Below, piece by piece: positions 50,856 through 59,640 of a stretch of 64,000 nucleotides of DNA (position 1 is the first letter of the stretch; every line of letters begins with the position of its first letter). A program made the translations under genes and the position numbers. This DNA comes from Anaerolineae bacterium UTCFX1 (GTDB lineage: Bacteria; Chloroflexota; Anaerolineae; Anaerolineales; Villigracilaceae): NCBI GenBank assembly GCA_002050275.1, contig MWTB01000007.1, forward strand, positions 61,598 through 125,597. Reading direction: 5' to 3'. Below the pieces are notes generated by a model. The model saw only the letters and a list, made by a program, of their open reading frames with translations, had not been told where the DNA came from and ran no database searches.

Positions 50856-51530
50856 ATGAAGAACAATAATAGTCTGCTCTCTATATTGATCATCGCGGTG
50901 ATCGCTATAGCCGCGTATTTCATCGTGCAGACCGTGCGAGACGCTTCGCGCGCGGCAGCCGCTCCATTTCAGCAGGTGAACGAAGCGAATCAATCGCTGC
51001 AAACGCAAATGGCGAATCTGCTCAACCCCACGCCTACCATTATTCCCGACCCGGTGACCTACATCAATGAGATTCGTGCGCTGGCGCGGTTGGAGACGAT
51101 TCAATATAGCATCGAAAAGGTAATCACTGGAGAGACGGGTCAGGGCGCGTTTGGATTCTTGATGGGCGATAAGATACTGTTTGTCGCTCATGGAACCGTG
51201 ATCGCCGGCATTAACATGGAGAAACTTGCGCCCGAAAATATGCGTTATGAGAACGGCGTGCTAACCGTACAATTGCCTCCCGCTGAGATCTTCATCGCCG
51301 CGCTCGATAACGGCAAGTCTTACGTCTACAATCGCGACACCGGCTTGCTGACCAAACCCGATCCGAATTTGGAAACGCTTGTAAGACAAAAAGCGGAAGA
51401 TGAAATCCTCAAAGCCGCGCTTGAAGATGGAATTTTGGAACAAGCGCGAGTTAACGCCGAAGCGTATTTAATTAAATTCTTTGCGTCGTTGGGCTTTCCG
51501 ACCGTTATTTTTTCGCAAGATTCAGGTTAG
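50856..51530 (+). CDS. DUF4230 membrane-anchored protein
   Basis: A 224-aa protein with an N-terminal membrane helix (LLSILIIAVIAIAAYFIVQT), a Pro-containing linker, and the DUF4230 domain: ARLETIQYSIEKVITGE, DKILFVAHGTVIAGINMEKL, LTVQLPPAEIF. The family is widespread but has no assigned function. The stop overlaps the convergent lipoyl-transferase gene by 4 bases. Confidence 0.85.
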   Translation: MKNNNSLLSILIIAVIAIAAYFIVQTVRDASRAAAAPFQQVNEANQSLQTQMANLLNPTPTIIPDPVTYINEIRALARLETIQYSIEKVITGETGQGAFGFLMGDKILFVAHGTVIAGINMEKLAPENMRYENGVLTVQLPPAEIFIAALDNGKSYVYNRDTGLLTKPDPNLETLVRQKAEDEILKAALEDGILEQARVNAEAYLIKFFASLGFPTVIFSQDSG

Positions 51531-52339
51531 ACGCGCTGCGTCCATGAGAGACAGCCGTATTTTTCCGAGACTAATTCATTGATCGCTGTTCGTTCAGATG
51601 TAGATAATTCGCCCTTTTCAAACTGAATGCCAAATTGCATCTCAAATGCGCGGATGAATGCCCGGCTCGCCGTTTCCCATGCGATCGTGCGTCCCAGCGC
51701 CGCCTCTACAGTGGTCGCTCGTGCCAGCAAACGTTGCGAGGCTTCCGCGCGCGCCGCTTCGTCGTCAAAGACCAACGCTTCGCAAATTCTGGTTAAGTCT
51801 CCGCTCAGAGGCAGCGAACCATGCTGAAGCGCGCCTTCTTTTTTGCGGGCTTGCGCCGAGCCGATAAGTTTCTTCCCGTTTGCGGTGATTTCGTATGTGG
51901 AGGAAACTTCGAAACAAACCGGGTTGGCGTTTGGCGTTCCGCTGATTCTTTCTTCTTTAATTTCTATCGGTATATTGAGATATTGCAAGGCAAGCGACAA
52001 CGCCTGAGCGAGGCGATTGTAACTTTCGAGGATCGAACCCGCCATGCGCGGTTCGTCGTTAGGAGCGATGATCGAATAGGTCAGTTCGTCGGCGTGGAGG
52101 ATGGCGCGTCCGCCGGTAACGCGTCGAACAACATCCCAGCCGTGCGCGGCTAATCGTTGCATGTCTACATTAGCGAAAGGTTGCGAATATCCAAGCGAGA
52201 GACAAGCGGGAGACCACGCGTACAGTCGTAATGTCGGAGGCGAATCGCCGCTGCCAATATGACGTAAGATCGCCTCGTCCGCCGCCATATTCCATGCGCC
52301 GCGTATCGGCGGAGTTGTGAGAAGCCTCCAAGACTGCAT
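51527..52339 (-). CDS. octanoyl/lipoyl transferase, LipM-like
   Basis: A 270-aa member of the BPL/LplA fold. MQSWRLLTTPPIRGAWNMAA, the RRVTGGRAILH lipoyl-site motif and ANGKKLIGSAQARKKEGALQ are diagnostic. The Cys in NPVCFEVSSTYEI aligns with the acyl-carrying Cys of LipM octanoyltransferases, favouring that role over LplA. Start 52339 is 6 nt after a minus-strand TATAAT, so leaderless. The TATAAT box is shared, palindromically, with the divergent sensor gene. Confidence 0.88.
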   Translation of the reverse strand: MQSWRLLTTPPIRGAWNMAADEAILRHIGSGDSPPTLRLYAWSPACLSLGYSQPFANVDMQRLAAHGWDVVRRVTGGRAILHADELTYSIIAPNDEPRMAGSILESYNRLAQALSLALQYLNIPIEIKEERISGTPNANPVCFEVSSTYEITANGKKLIGSAQARKKEGALQHGSLPLSGDLTRICEALVFDDEAARAEASQRLLARATTVEAALGRTIAWETASRAFIRAFEMQFGIQFEKGELSTSERTAINELVSEKYGCLSWTQRV

Positions 52340-52345
52340 GACGCT

Positions 52346-52353
52346 ATTATAAT
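52346..52353. promoter_or_regulatory. shared palindromic -10 box (divergent)
   Basis: attataat reads as TATAAT on both strands. It serves the LipM-like gene on the minus strand and the PAS/GAF/HD-GYP gene on the plus strand. Confidence 0.65.
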
Positions 52354-52418
52354 GTTTGAAAGAGAGAAAGATACAGACGGCGAACGATGAAGATTCTGAA
52401 GATCGGAAAATCAAGCGA

Positions 52419-55400
52419 ATGAACGCCCCGCGAAAAGACGGAATAAAGCCCGCGTCTAAAAAGAATAAAACGCAAGTAAACTCTATCGCGCAGGCTGACG
52501 AACTTGAAGCGGTGAAGAAGGCGCTGCGCGGCGAAGAGAGTTTTTTGCTATCCACGTTGGATATATTGCCGGCTCCGATTGCGTTGTATTCACAAGCAGA
52601 CGGTGTGATTCTTTATGCGAATGCGGCATTTGCCGATTTGATGGGGGAGTCGCTTTCCGCAATGATCGGACGGAAAGAAGCGGAATTTTACACGAATCCT
52701 TTAAATCATCGGCGCGTTGCGCAACTGCTTAAACGCGACGGCGCGCTGCGCGAACACGAAGTCCGTTTGAAGAAGCCCAGCGGCGCGATCGTGTGGGCGG
52801 CGCTTTCTGCGACGACGATCGTCTTTGAAGGGCGTCCTTGCGTTTTGAGCTGTTATCAGGATATTACTGCGCGCAAACGATTGGAAGGCGAGCTCAAGCA
52901 GTTTAGGGCGTTGATGGATCAATCAAACGACGCGATCTTCTTGCTTGACCCGGCGACAGGGCGCTATGTTGACTTCGATCAATTAGCGCTGGGGTGGCTG
53001 AAGTATACGCGCGAAGAACTGATGGAAAAGGAAATTTTTGATGTCTCGAAGAGTATCGCCACATTGGCAGACTGGAAAGAGCGCATGGAACAGGTCTCCA
53101 AAGGAAGCGGTCTGATCTATGAGACTGAATATAAACGTAAAGATGGAACGCTGTTTCCTGTTGAAGTCAGCGCGAGGATGGTCGAATATAACGGGAAATC
53201 CACCCTGCTGAAGATTGTTCGCGATATTACGGAACGCCGGCAGGCGCAGACGCTGCAAACGGCAGTTTATCAAATTGGCGAGGCGGCGGATAAAGCCGCT
53301 GATTTAAATGAACTCTTCCGAGCTGTGCATTCGATCGTGGAACGAACAATGCCCGCTCAGAATTTCTACATCGCTCTGTACGATGAAGCGAGCAATTTGT
53401 TGAGTTTCCCATACTATGTAGACGAAATGGAAGGGGTGATTTCGCTGCCGCCCGCTCGCCCCGAACGCGGTATGACCGGATATGTGTTGCGTACGGGGAA
53501 ATCGCTTTTAAGCGACGCAAAGAACTTTGAAGAATTGACGCGACAAAAAGAAGTTGAACTGGTAGGCGCGCCTTCCCCGATTTGGATCGGGGCGCCGTTA
53601 GTGGTGGAAGGCAGGACTATCGGCGTTATTGCGCTTCAGGATTATCGCGATCCGAATGCGTATACAGAACGCGAGCTTCATATTTTGGAGTTTGTTTCGG
53701 GACAGGTGGCGAGGACAATCGAACGCGCGCGCTTGCATGAAGATATTCGGCATCGCAATCGTATTCTGACGGCGCTGCAAAAAGCCATTCTGCCGTTGCT
53801 TGAGCAAACCGAACTTTCTGAAGTGCTTCAGGAAATTTTGAAGCAGGCGATTGAACTACTCCGCGCAGAAGAAGGATTTGTCTATTTACTCAAGGCTGAT
53901 GAGAGCGAATTGGTATTGAGTATGAGAGGCGGAACGTCTGCGCGCCGCATTGACTCGCGCTTACGTAAAGGCGAAGGGTTGGCGGGCAAAGCGTGGGAGG
54001 CGGGCGAACCGGTTATTGTGAACGAGTATATGTCGTGGGACGGACGTTCCAGTCAATTTGAAGGCGCGGGACTTCATGCGGCAGCGGCGGTTCCGTTGAG
54101 GGCGAAATTAAAGATTATGGGCGTGTTGGGCGTTGGATACAAGACGCCCGAACGCGAGTTCAATCAAAGCGATCTTGAATTGTTGACGCGCTTCTCTGAA
54201 CTCGCCGCGCTTGCCATTGAGAACGCTATTCTATATACCCAAAACTATCAGGAATTGGCGGAAAGAAAATACGCCGAAGAGGCGTTGCGAGAAGCCGAAG
54301 AAAAATATCGCCAACTGATTGAGCAACTGCCGGTGGTTGTATACGTCAACCCAATTGACGAAGTGGAAAAAACCACCTACGTCAGCCCGCAGATTATGGA
54401 TTTCCTCGGCTATTCTCAAGAAGAGTGGTTGGCGCAGCCTTTCCTCTGGCGACAAACTCTGCATCCAGCCGATAGCGACGCGATCTTGAATGAAGTGGAG
54501 AGAATGCAGCAATTTCAACTTCCCTTCGATCAGGAATATCGAATGATCGCGCGCGACGGCAGAATCGTTTGGATTCGAGACCGAACGATATTGGCGCGCG
54601 ATTCGAACGGGCAGCCCGCGTTTTGGCAAGGGCTGATGATTGACGTCACTGAGAAAAGAGAAGCGGAGGAACGCATCAACCTTCAGCTTAAGCGGTTGAA
54701 TGCTCTACGCACGATAGATATGTTTATCGCGAGCGGCGCCGAGCTGCGTTTCACATTGCAAACCATCCTGCGTCAAGCGGTTGAGTATCTTAAAGCGGAC
54801 GCTGCAGATATTCTATTGTTAAACCAACCAATGAACGTTTTAGAGTTTGCAGAGGGCGTCGGGTTTCGCTCGCATGGACTCAGGCAAACAGCCTTACGCG
54901 TTGGCGAAAGCTTCGCAGGACGCATCGCGGCGCTGCGCGAAGCGATTAATGTGGAAGATATTCGCGAATATGAAAAACACCCGCTATTTTTACTCGAAGG
55001 ATTTATCGGATATTACGGCGTGCCATTGATTATGAAAGGCGAGGTTAAAGGCGTGCTGGAAGTGTTCAAGCGTTCGAAGTTGGAGTCTTCTTCCGAATGG
55101 GTGAATTTCCTCGAGACGCTTGCCGGGCAGGCGGCGCTTGCCATAGACAGCGCCGCGCTCTTTGAAAGTTTTCAACACGCGAACATCGATCTAACTCTGG
55201 CGTATGAATCGACGATTGAAGGTTGGTCTGCCGCGCTTGACCTGCGCGATAAAGAGCCTGAAGGGCGCACACAGCGCATTACGGAACTAACCCTGAAGAT
55301 CGCAGACGCTATGGGGGTGAACGAAAAAGAACTGGTTCATATTCGACGCGGGGCGTTGTTGCACGATATCGGAAAAATGGGCATTCCCGATCGAATTTTG

Positions 55401-55754
55401 CTCAAGACGGGCGAGCTGACCGATGAAGAACGCGAGGCAATGCGCCAGCATCCTGTGCATTCATACAACTTGCTTTCAAAGATCGAATACCTTCGCCCCG
55501 CGATAGATATTCCTTATTATCACCACGAACGCTGGGACGGATCGGGTTATCCGGTTGGATTAAAAGGGGAGGCAATCCCCCTTGCTGCGCGAATTTTCGC
55601 GGTTGTGGATGTATGGGATGCGTTGCGCTCCGAGCGGTTGCATCGCCCGGCGCACTCCAAAGAATACGCGCTTGATCACATTAGGTCGCTAGCAGGCGTT
55701 GCCTTCGATCCTAATGTCGTCAAGATGTTCCTGCGGGTGATCGGCGAAGAATAG
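52419..55754 (+). CDS. multi-PAS/GAF HD-GYP c-di-GMP phosphodiesterase
   Basis: About 1111 aa without membrane helices. Domains in order: two PAS (about 45-270), GAF (285-440), GAF (455-600), PAS/PAC (615-750), GAF (765-915), and C-terminal HD-GYP (930-1111). The HD-GYP has LLHDIGKMGIPDRILLK, HHERWDGSGYPVG and ARIFAVVDVWDALRSERLHR, i.e. all metal ligands and a GYP motif, so it should hydrolyse cyclic di-GMP. ATG 52419 is chosen; an in-frame TTG at 52356 is possible but lies before the expected transcription start. The sensed ligands are unknown. Confidence 0.9.
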   Translation: MNAPRKDGIKPASKKNKTQVNSIAQADELEAVKKALRGEESFLLSTLDILPAPIALYSQADGVILYANAAFADLMGESLSAMIGRKEAEFYTNPLNHRRVAQLLKRDGALREHEVRLKKPSGAIVWAALSATTIVFEGRPCVLSCYQDITARKRLEGELKQFRALMDQSNDAIFLLDPATGRYVDFDQLALGWLKYTREELMEKEIFDVSKSIATLADWKERMEQVSKGSGLIYETEYKRKDGTLFPVEVSARMVEYNGKSTLLKIVRDITERRQAQTLQTAVYQIGEAADKAADLNELFRAVHSIVERTMPAQNFYIALYDEASNLLSFPYYVDEMEGVISLPPARPERGMTGYVLRTGKSLLSDAKNFEELTRQKEVELVGAPSPIWIGAPLVVEGRTIGVIALQDYRDPNAYTERELHILEFVSGQVARTIERARLHEDIRHRNRILTALQKAILPLLEQTELSEVLQEILKQAIELLRAEEGFVYLLKADESELVLSMRGGTSARRIDSRLRKGEGLAGKAWEAGEPVIVNEYMSWDGRSSQFEGAGLHAAAAVPLRAKLKIMGVLGVGYKTPEREFNQSDLELLTRFSELAALAIENAILYTQNYQELAERKYAEEALREAEEKYRQLIEQLPVVVYVNPIDEVEKTTYVSPQIMDFLGYSQEEWLAQPFLWRQTLHPADSDAILNEVERMQQFQLPFDQEYRMIARDGRIVWIRDRTILARDSNGQPAFWQGLMIDVTEKREAEERINLQLKRLNALRTIDMFIASGAELRFTLQTILRQAVEYLKADAADILLLNQPMNVLEFAEGVGFRSHGLRQTALRVGESFAGRIAALREAINVEDIREYEKHPLFLLEGFIGYYGVPLIMKGEVKGVLEVFKRSKLESSSEWVNFLETLAGQAALAIDSAALFESFQHANIDLTLAYESTIEGWSAALDLRDKEPEGRTQRITELTLKIADAMGVNEKELVHIRRGALLHDIGKMGIPDRILLKTGELTDEEREAMRQHPVHSYNLLSKIEYLRPAIDIPYYHHERWDGSGYPVGLKGEAIPLAARIFAVVDVWDALRSERLHRPAHSKEYALDHIRSLAGVAFDPNVVKMFLRVIGEE

Positions 55755-55759
55755 ATTTA

Positions 55760-56686
55760 TTATTCGCTTAATAAAAGGTCGAGTTCTTGTAAGGCTTGTT
55801 CTTCTACGGCATTCGAGACGAGGCTTAACGGCGGTTTGAGCGCCCAACGCGGTAAGCCGTACTTTCGATGGAGCAGCGCTTTGAGGATCGGCGGGAAGGG
55901 AGGGAATTTTTCTAAAATGCGCCGTTGTTCGGATACGCGGGCTTGCGTTTCGCTGGCATCCTTGCCGGCGCGCGTCAAATCCCATACAGCGCGTAGACTG
56001 GGAGAGATTAAATTGGCGGGCGCGGTAATACAGCCGGCGGCGTGATTCTCTATGGCGAATTTCAAATAGGAATCGGTGCCGTTCAGCGTCATAAGGTCGG
56101 CGCCAAAGGCGTCGCCGAGAGTCTTCGCAAAGTCAATATCGTGCGATGAATCTTTGATGCCGGCAAATTGAGACGGGAAAGAGTCTTTTAAACGCCGCAG
56201 CAACTCGATGGAAAAGCCGACGCCGGTTAGCGGGGGGATGTGATACCCGATAATATATTTATCCGTTGGAACAGCTCGACGAATGACCTCGCTGAACCAG
56301 TTGAACAAACCGTCGTCGGTGACTTTACGGAAATAATACGGCGGGAGAATTAGCGCCGCGTCGCAGCCCAAGTCGAACGTTAGTTTAGTTAATTTGATCG
56401 TTTCCGTTAGGCTGGGCGTGCCTGTGCCAACGATCAAACGGAAATCATTTAACGAATCGCGCGCGGCGACGGCGGCGCGTATCAACGCTTCGCGCTCGGC
56501 GGACGAGAATGAGGGACCTTCGCCGGTGGTGCCGAAAAGCGCCGCGCCGTGACATCCGCGCTCAGCGAGGAAGCGCAGAAGAGCCGGGACAGACTCCAGG
56601 TCGAGTTCTGAGGCGCAGCCGTCCAATGGACGAAGAGGCGTGACTGCCGCAGCGTAGACTCCGGCGAGGGGATGCGATGAGATCAT
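55760..56686 (-). CDS. DapA-family aldolase (dihydrodipicolinate synthase-like)
   Basis: A 308-aa TIM-barrel Schiff-base lyase: GVYAAAVTPLRPLDG, the pyruvate-binding GTTGEGPSFSSAEREAL, Tyr in GYHIPPLTGVGF, and the catalytic Lys in AGIKDSSHDIDFA. The family uses pyruvate; substrate could be an aldehyde of a sugar acid or aspartate semialdehyde. No dap genes are adjacent. Start 56686 has gga upstream. Confidence 0.9.
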   Translation of the reverse strand: MISSHPLAGVYAAAVTPLRPLDGCASELDLESVPALLRFLAERGCHGAALFGTTGEGPSFSSAEREALIRAAVAARDSLNDFRLIVGTGTPSLTETIKLTKLTFDLGCDAALILPPYYFRKVTDDGLFNWFSEVIRRAVPTDKYIIGYHIPPLTGVGFSIELLRRLKDSFPSQFAGIKDSSHDIDFAKTLGDAFGADLMTLNGTDSYLKFAIENHAAGCITAPANLISPSLRAVWDLTRAGKDASETQARVSEQRRILEKFPPFPPILKALLHRKYGLPRWALKPPLSLVSNAVEEQALQELDLLLSE

Positions 56687-56775
56687 GATTCCTGTGCTCC
56701 AATTGTGAATTGGTTGTATTGTGCCGTAAAATGAACACATCTGCAAGGTAGAATGAGGAATCGTTCGATTCTAGG

Positions 56776-56804
56776 TTGTCAAACGTGGCTAGGCAAACTA
56801 TAAT
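56776..56804 (+). promoter_or_regulatory. promoter of the kinase/phosphatase/FHA block
   Basis: TTGTCA at 56776-56781, 17-nt spacer, TATAAT at 56799-56804. An aaggag ribosome site follows at 56814-56819. Confidence 0.85.
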
Positions 56805-56850
56805 TTACCGCTGAAGGAGAATCGTTCTGGAAACTCGAATATTTCCTGAG

Positions 56851-58716
56851 TTGGATGGTATGGGCGAAGGAGATTCCTCCGCTTTACGACAACTTCAGTC
56901 GGGCGCTACGCTTGTCAATCGTTATGCGATTCAAGAGGTGATCGGCGTTGGCGGTATGGGGTCGGTCTATCGCGCCCGCGATATGCATTTTCCGAATGTG
57001 ACCAAACTGGTAGCGGTTAAGGAAATGATCAATTCCGCGCCAGATCCGCTTGTGCGTCAAACGATCGTACAAAATTTCGAGCGTGAAGCCAACCTGCTTG
57101 CCACGCTGAATCATCCTTCCATCCCGCGCATTAACGATTATTTTACAATTGGCAGTCGCTCGTACCTTGTGCTCGATTTTATCCTCGGCAAGGATATGGA
57201 AGCGATCATCAACGATACGAACGGCTTTTTGCCGGAAGAACAGACGCTTGGCTGGGCGATTGAACTGTGCGACGTGTTGGATTTCTTACACAAGCACAAG
57301 CCCGACCCGATCATCTTCCGCGACATGAAACCCTCGAATGTGATGATCAACCAGAAAGGCGACGTTATTTTGGTGGACTTTGGGATCGCCAAAACATTTC
57401 AGACGGGGATGAAAGGGACGATGATTGGCACGGAAGGTTACTCGCCGCCGGAGCAGTATCGCGGCGAAGCCACGCCGATCGCGGATATCTACGCATTAGG
57501 CGCGACTATTCATCACGCGTTGACGCGCCGCGATCCGCGCATTGAGCCGCCGTTTTCGTTCGCTGAACGCCCCCTGCGGCGTATTAATCCCGCTGTATCC
57601 GCCGAATTAGAAGCGGTTATCAACACTGCGCTGGAATACGATCCGGAGAATCGCTTCCGCACGGCGGCGGAGATGAAACAGGCGTTGATGGGGGTGGCAA
57701 AGAAGACGGGCGCGCTGGCGCGCATCAAAGCGGCTGCCAGTTCAATTGGGCAAATAGATACGATCAAGCCGTTGTGGTCGTTTAAATGCGAAGATGAAAT
57801 TCGCGGAACTCCAACGGTTCTTAACGGCATGTTGTATGTCGGTTCGTACGACAACAACCTTTATGCGCTGAACGCGGCGGACGGAAAATTCAAGTGGAAA
57901 TACCCGACGAACGGCGGAGTCGTTTCGCGCCCGGCGGCGTATGACAGCAATGTCTATTTCGGTTCGGAAGACAAGCGATTGTATGCCGTGAACGGAACAT
58001 CGGGCAAAGAAGTATGGACGTATCATGCCGAGGGACCGGTGCGTTCTTCGCCGCGCATTGCGGAAGGACACGTGTTCATCGGTTCGGACAACGCCTATAT
58101 GCACGCCGTGAATATAAATACGGGCAGGTTGGTTTGGAGGTTTGAAGCGACGGACGCTGTCCGCTCGACGCCGTATGTACTTAACGAACTGGTGTATGTG
58201 GGATGCGAAAGCGGCGACTTTTACGCCGTTGATTTTCGCGGTGCGCTGAAGTGGAGATTCCACGCCAAAAGAGCGATCACCTCATCCGCGACGAGCTCCG
58301 ACGCCGCCTTATTCATCGCGTCGCTCGACGGCATGCTCTACGCGCTCGATCCGCGCAACGGTTGGGCGTTGTGGCGCTTTCGGTTGGGCAAAGCCTCCAT
58401 CAGTTCGCCATGCGTCGTTGACGATATTGTGATCGTCGGCGCGTCGGATGGATTTATCTACGCTGTAGACGCGCGTAGCGCCAAAGAAATCTGGCGTTTC
58501 CGCACGGAGCATCAAGTCAATGGTTCGCCGGTAGTGTATAAAGATTCGGTGTATTGCGGTTCGGTAGACGGCAATCTGTATTGCTTGGAATATCGCACGG
58601 GTCGTTTACGCTGGAAGTTCGGAACGGAAGCGGCGATCACAGGCTCGCCTTTTGTGTATGACGATATTGTTTATGTTGGCTCTACCGATCATCGCATGTA
58701 CGCGCTGCTCGCATGA
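56851..58716 (+). CDS. Ser/Thr protein kinase with C-terminal PQQ/beta-propeller repeats
   Basis: About 621 aa. Kinase domain about 25-285: GVGGMGSVYRA loop, VAVKE Lys57, IIFRDMKPSNVMI (FRD instead of HRD), and VDFGIAK. C-terminal domain about 305-621 has seven PQQ-like strands of the type LYVGSYDNNLYALNAADGKF, a beta-propeller that may bind a ligand. No membrane segment between them, so cytoplasmic. The best ribosome site (aaggag) lies upstream of an in-frame CTG at 56827; the TTG at 56851 and ATG at 56860 are 31-40 nt from it, so the true start is uncertain. It heads the signalling operon. Confidence 0.9.
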   Translation: MDGMGEGDSSALRQLQSGATLVNRYAIQEVIGVGGMGSVYRARDMHFPNVTKLVAVKEMINSAPDPLVRQTIVQNFEREANLLATLNHPSIPRINDYFTIGSRSYLVLDFILGKDMEAIINDTNGFLPEEQTLGWAIELCDVLDFLHKHKPDPIIFRDMKPSNVMINQKGDVILVDFGIAKTFQTGMKGTMIGTEGYSPPEQYRGEATPIADIYALGATIHHALTRRDPRIEPPFSFAERPLRRINPAVSAELEAVINTALEYDPENRFRTAAEMKQALMGVAKKTGALARIKAAASSIGQIDTIKPLWSFKCEDEIRGTPTVLNGMLYVGSYDNNLYALNAADGKFKWKYPTNGGVVSRPAAYDSNVYFGSEDKRLYAVNGTSGKEVWTYHAEGPVRSSPRIAEGHVFIGSDNAYMHAVNINTGRLVWRFEATDAVRSTPYVLNELVYVGCESGDFYAVDFRGALKWRFHAKRAITSSATSSDAALFIASLDGMLYALDPRNGWALWRFRLGKASISSPCVVDDIVIVGASDGFIYAVDARSAKEIWRFRTEHQVNGSPVVYKDSVYCGSVDGNLYCLEYRTGRLRWKFGTEAAITGSPFVYDDIVYVGSTDHRMYALLA

Positions 58717-58732
58717 GCAAGGAATCTTTATA

Positions 58733-59638
58733 ATGAAATTCTTCGACAAATTATTCGGTAAAAAAGAAAAAACGATTGTGCGCAATCAAGATATGGCGAA
58801 CACGGCTCCGCTCACGGAAGAGCAAATTCAAGCCATCGTAAGCGGACAAAGCCCGCATTTTGATATGCAACAACTCGTTGCGGGTTGCGGGCAATCAGTG
58901 GGAAAACAACGCGAGTTGAATGAAGACAGCATCATGGCTCTCACCGCCACCATTGCGGGCAATTCGGGCAATTTGCCTTTTGGGTTATACCTCGTTGCAG
59001 ACGGCATGGGCGGGCATCAATTTGGCGAAATCGCCAGCAACGCCGCGATCCGGTCGGTGTCCGATTACATTATGAAGAGATTCCACCCGTATCTTTTTCA
59101 CTTAAAGACCGAGATGATGGAAGAGCCTTTTCAAGAGATCATGCTGGGCGCGGTTCGAGAAGCGCATAAAGTGATTCAACGCGAAGCCCCCGGCAGCGGC
59201 ACTACGCTCACCGCCGCGCTGGTGATTGGGCAGCAGGTTACGATTGCGCACGTGGGAGACAGCCGCGCTTATTTCGTCTATCCGGATGGGCGGCTTGACC
59301 CAATTACGCGCGACCATTCACTTGTGAAGCGCTTGGAAGAACTGGGACATCTCGCCCCTGAAGAAGCGCAGAACTATCCGCACCGCAATGTGCTTTACCG
59401 CGCGTTGGGGCAAGGCGATTTCTTGGAACCCGATATTTTCACCGTCGCTTTTCCGCAGCCTGGATACTTAATGATCTGTAGCGACGGCTTATGGGGCGTT
59501 GTCGCTGAAACGGACATTCAACGCTCGGTGGTTGAAGCGCCTACGCTCCAAAGAGCTTGTCAGAATCTGGTGACTGCGGCGAATGTCGCCGGAGGTCCCG
59601 ATAATATTAGCGTCGTTTTAGCGCAATTGATCGGATAA
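58733..59638 (+). CDS. PP2C-family protein phosphatase
   Basis: A 301-aa phosphatase. Metal-binding motifs are ELNEDSIMAL, LVADGMGGHQFGEIAS, VGDSRAYFV, MICSDGLWGVV and GPDNISVVLAQL. It would remove phosphates placed by the adjacent kinase. Start 58733 (MKFFDKLFGKKEKT) follows the kinase stop by 16 bases; the first about 60 residues are a linker. Cytoplasmic. Confidence 0.95.
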   Translation: MKFFDKLFGKKEKTIVRNQDMANTAPLTEEQIQAIVSGQSPHFDMQQLVAGCGQSVGKQRELNEDSIMALTATIAGNSGNLPFGLYLVADGMGGHQFGEIASNAAIRSVSDYIMKRFHPYLFHLKTEMMEEPFQEIMLGAVREAHKVIQREAPGSGTTLTAALVIGQQVTIAHVGDSRAYFVYPDGRLDPITRDHSLVKRLEELGHLAPEEAQNYPHRNVLYRALGQGDFLEPDIFTVAFPQPGYLMICSDGLWGVVAETDIQRSVVEAPTLQRACQNLVTAANVAGGPDNISVVLAQLIG

Positions 59639-59640
59639 GC

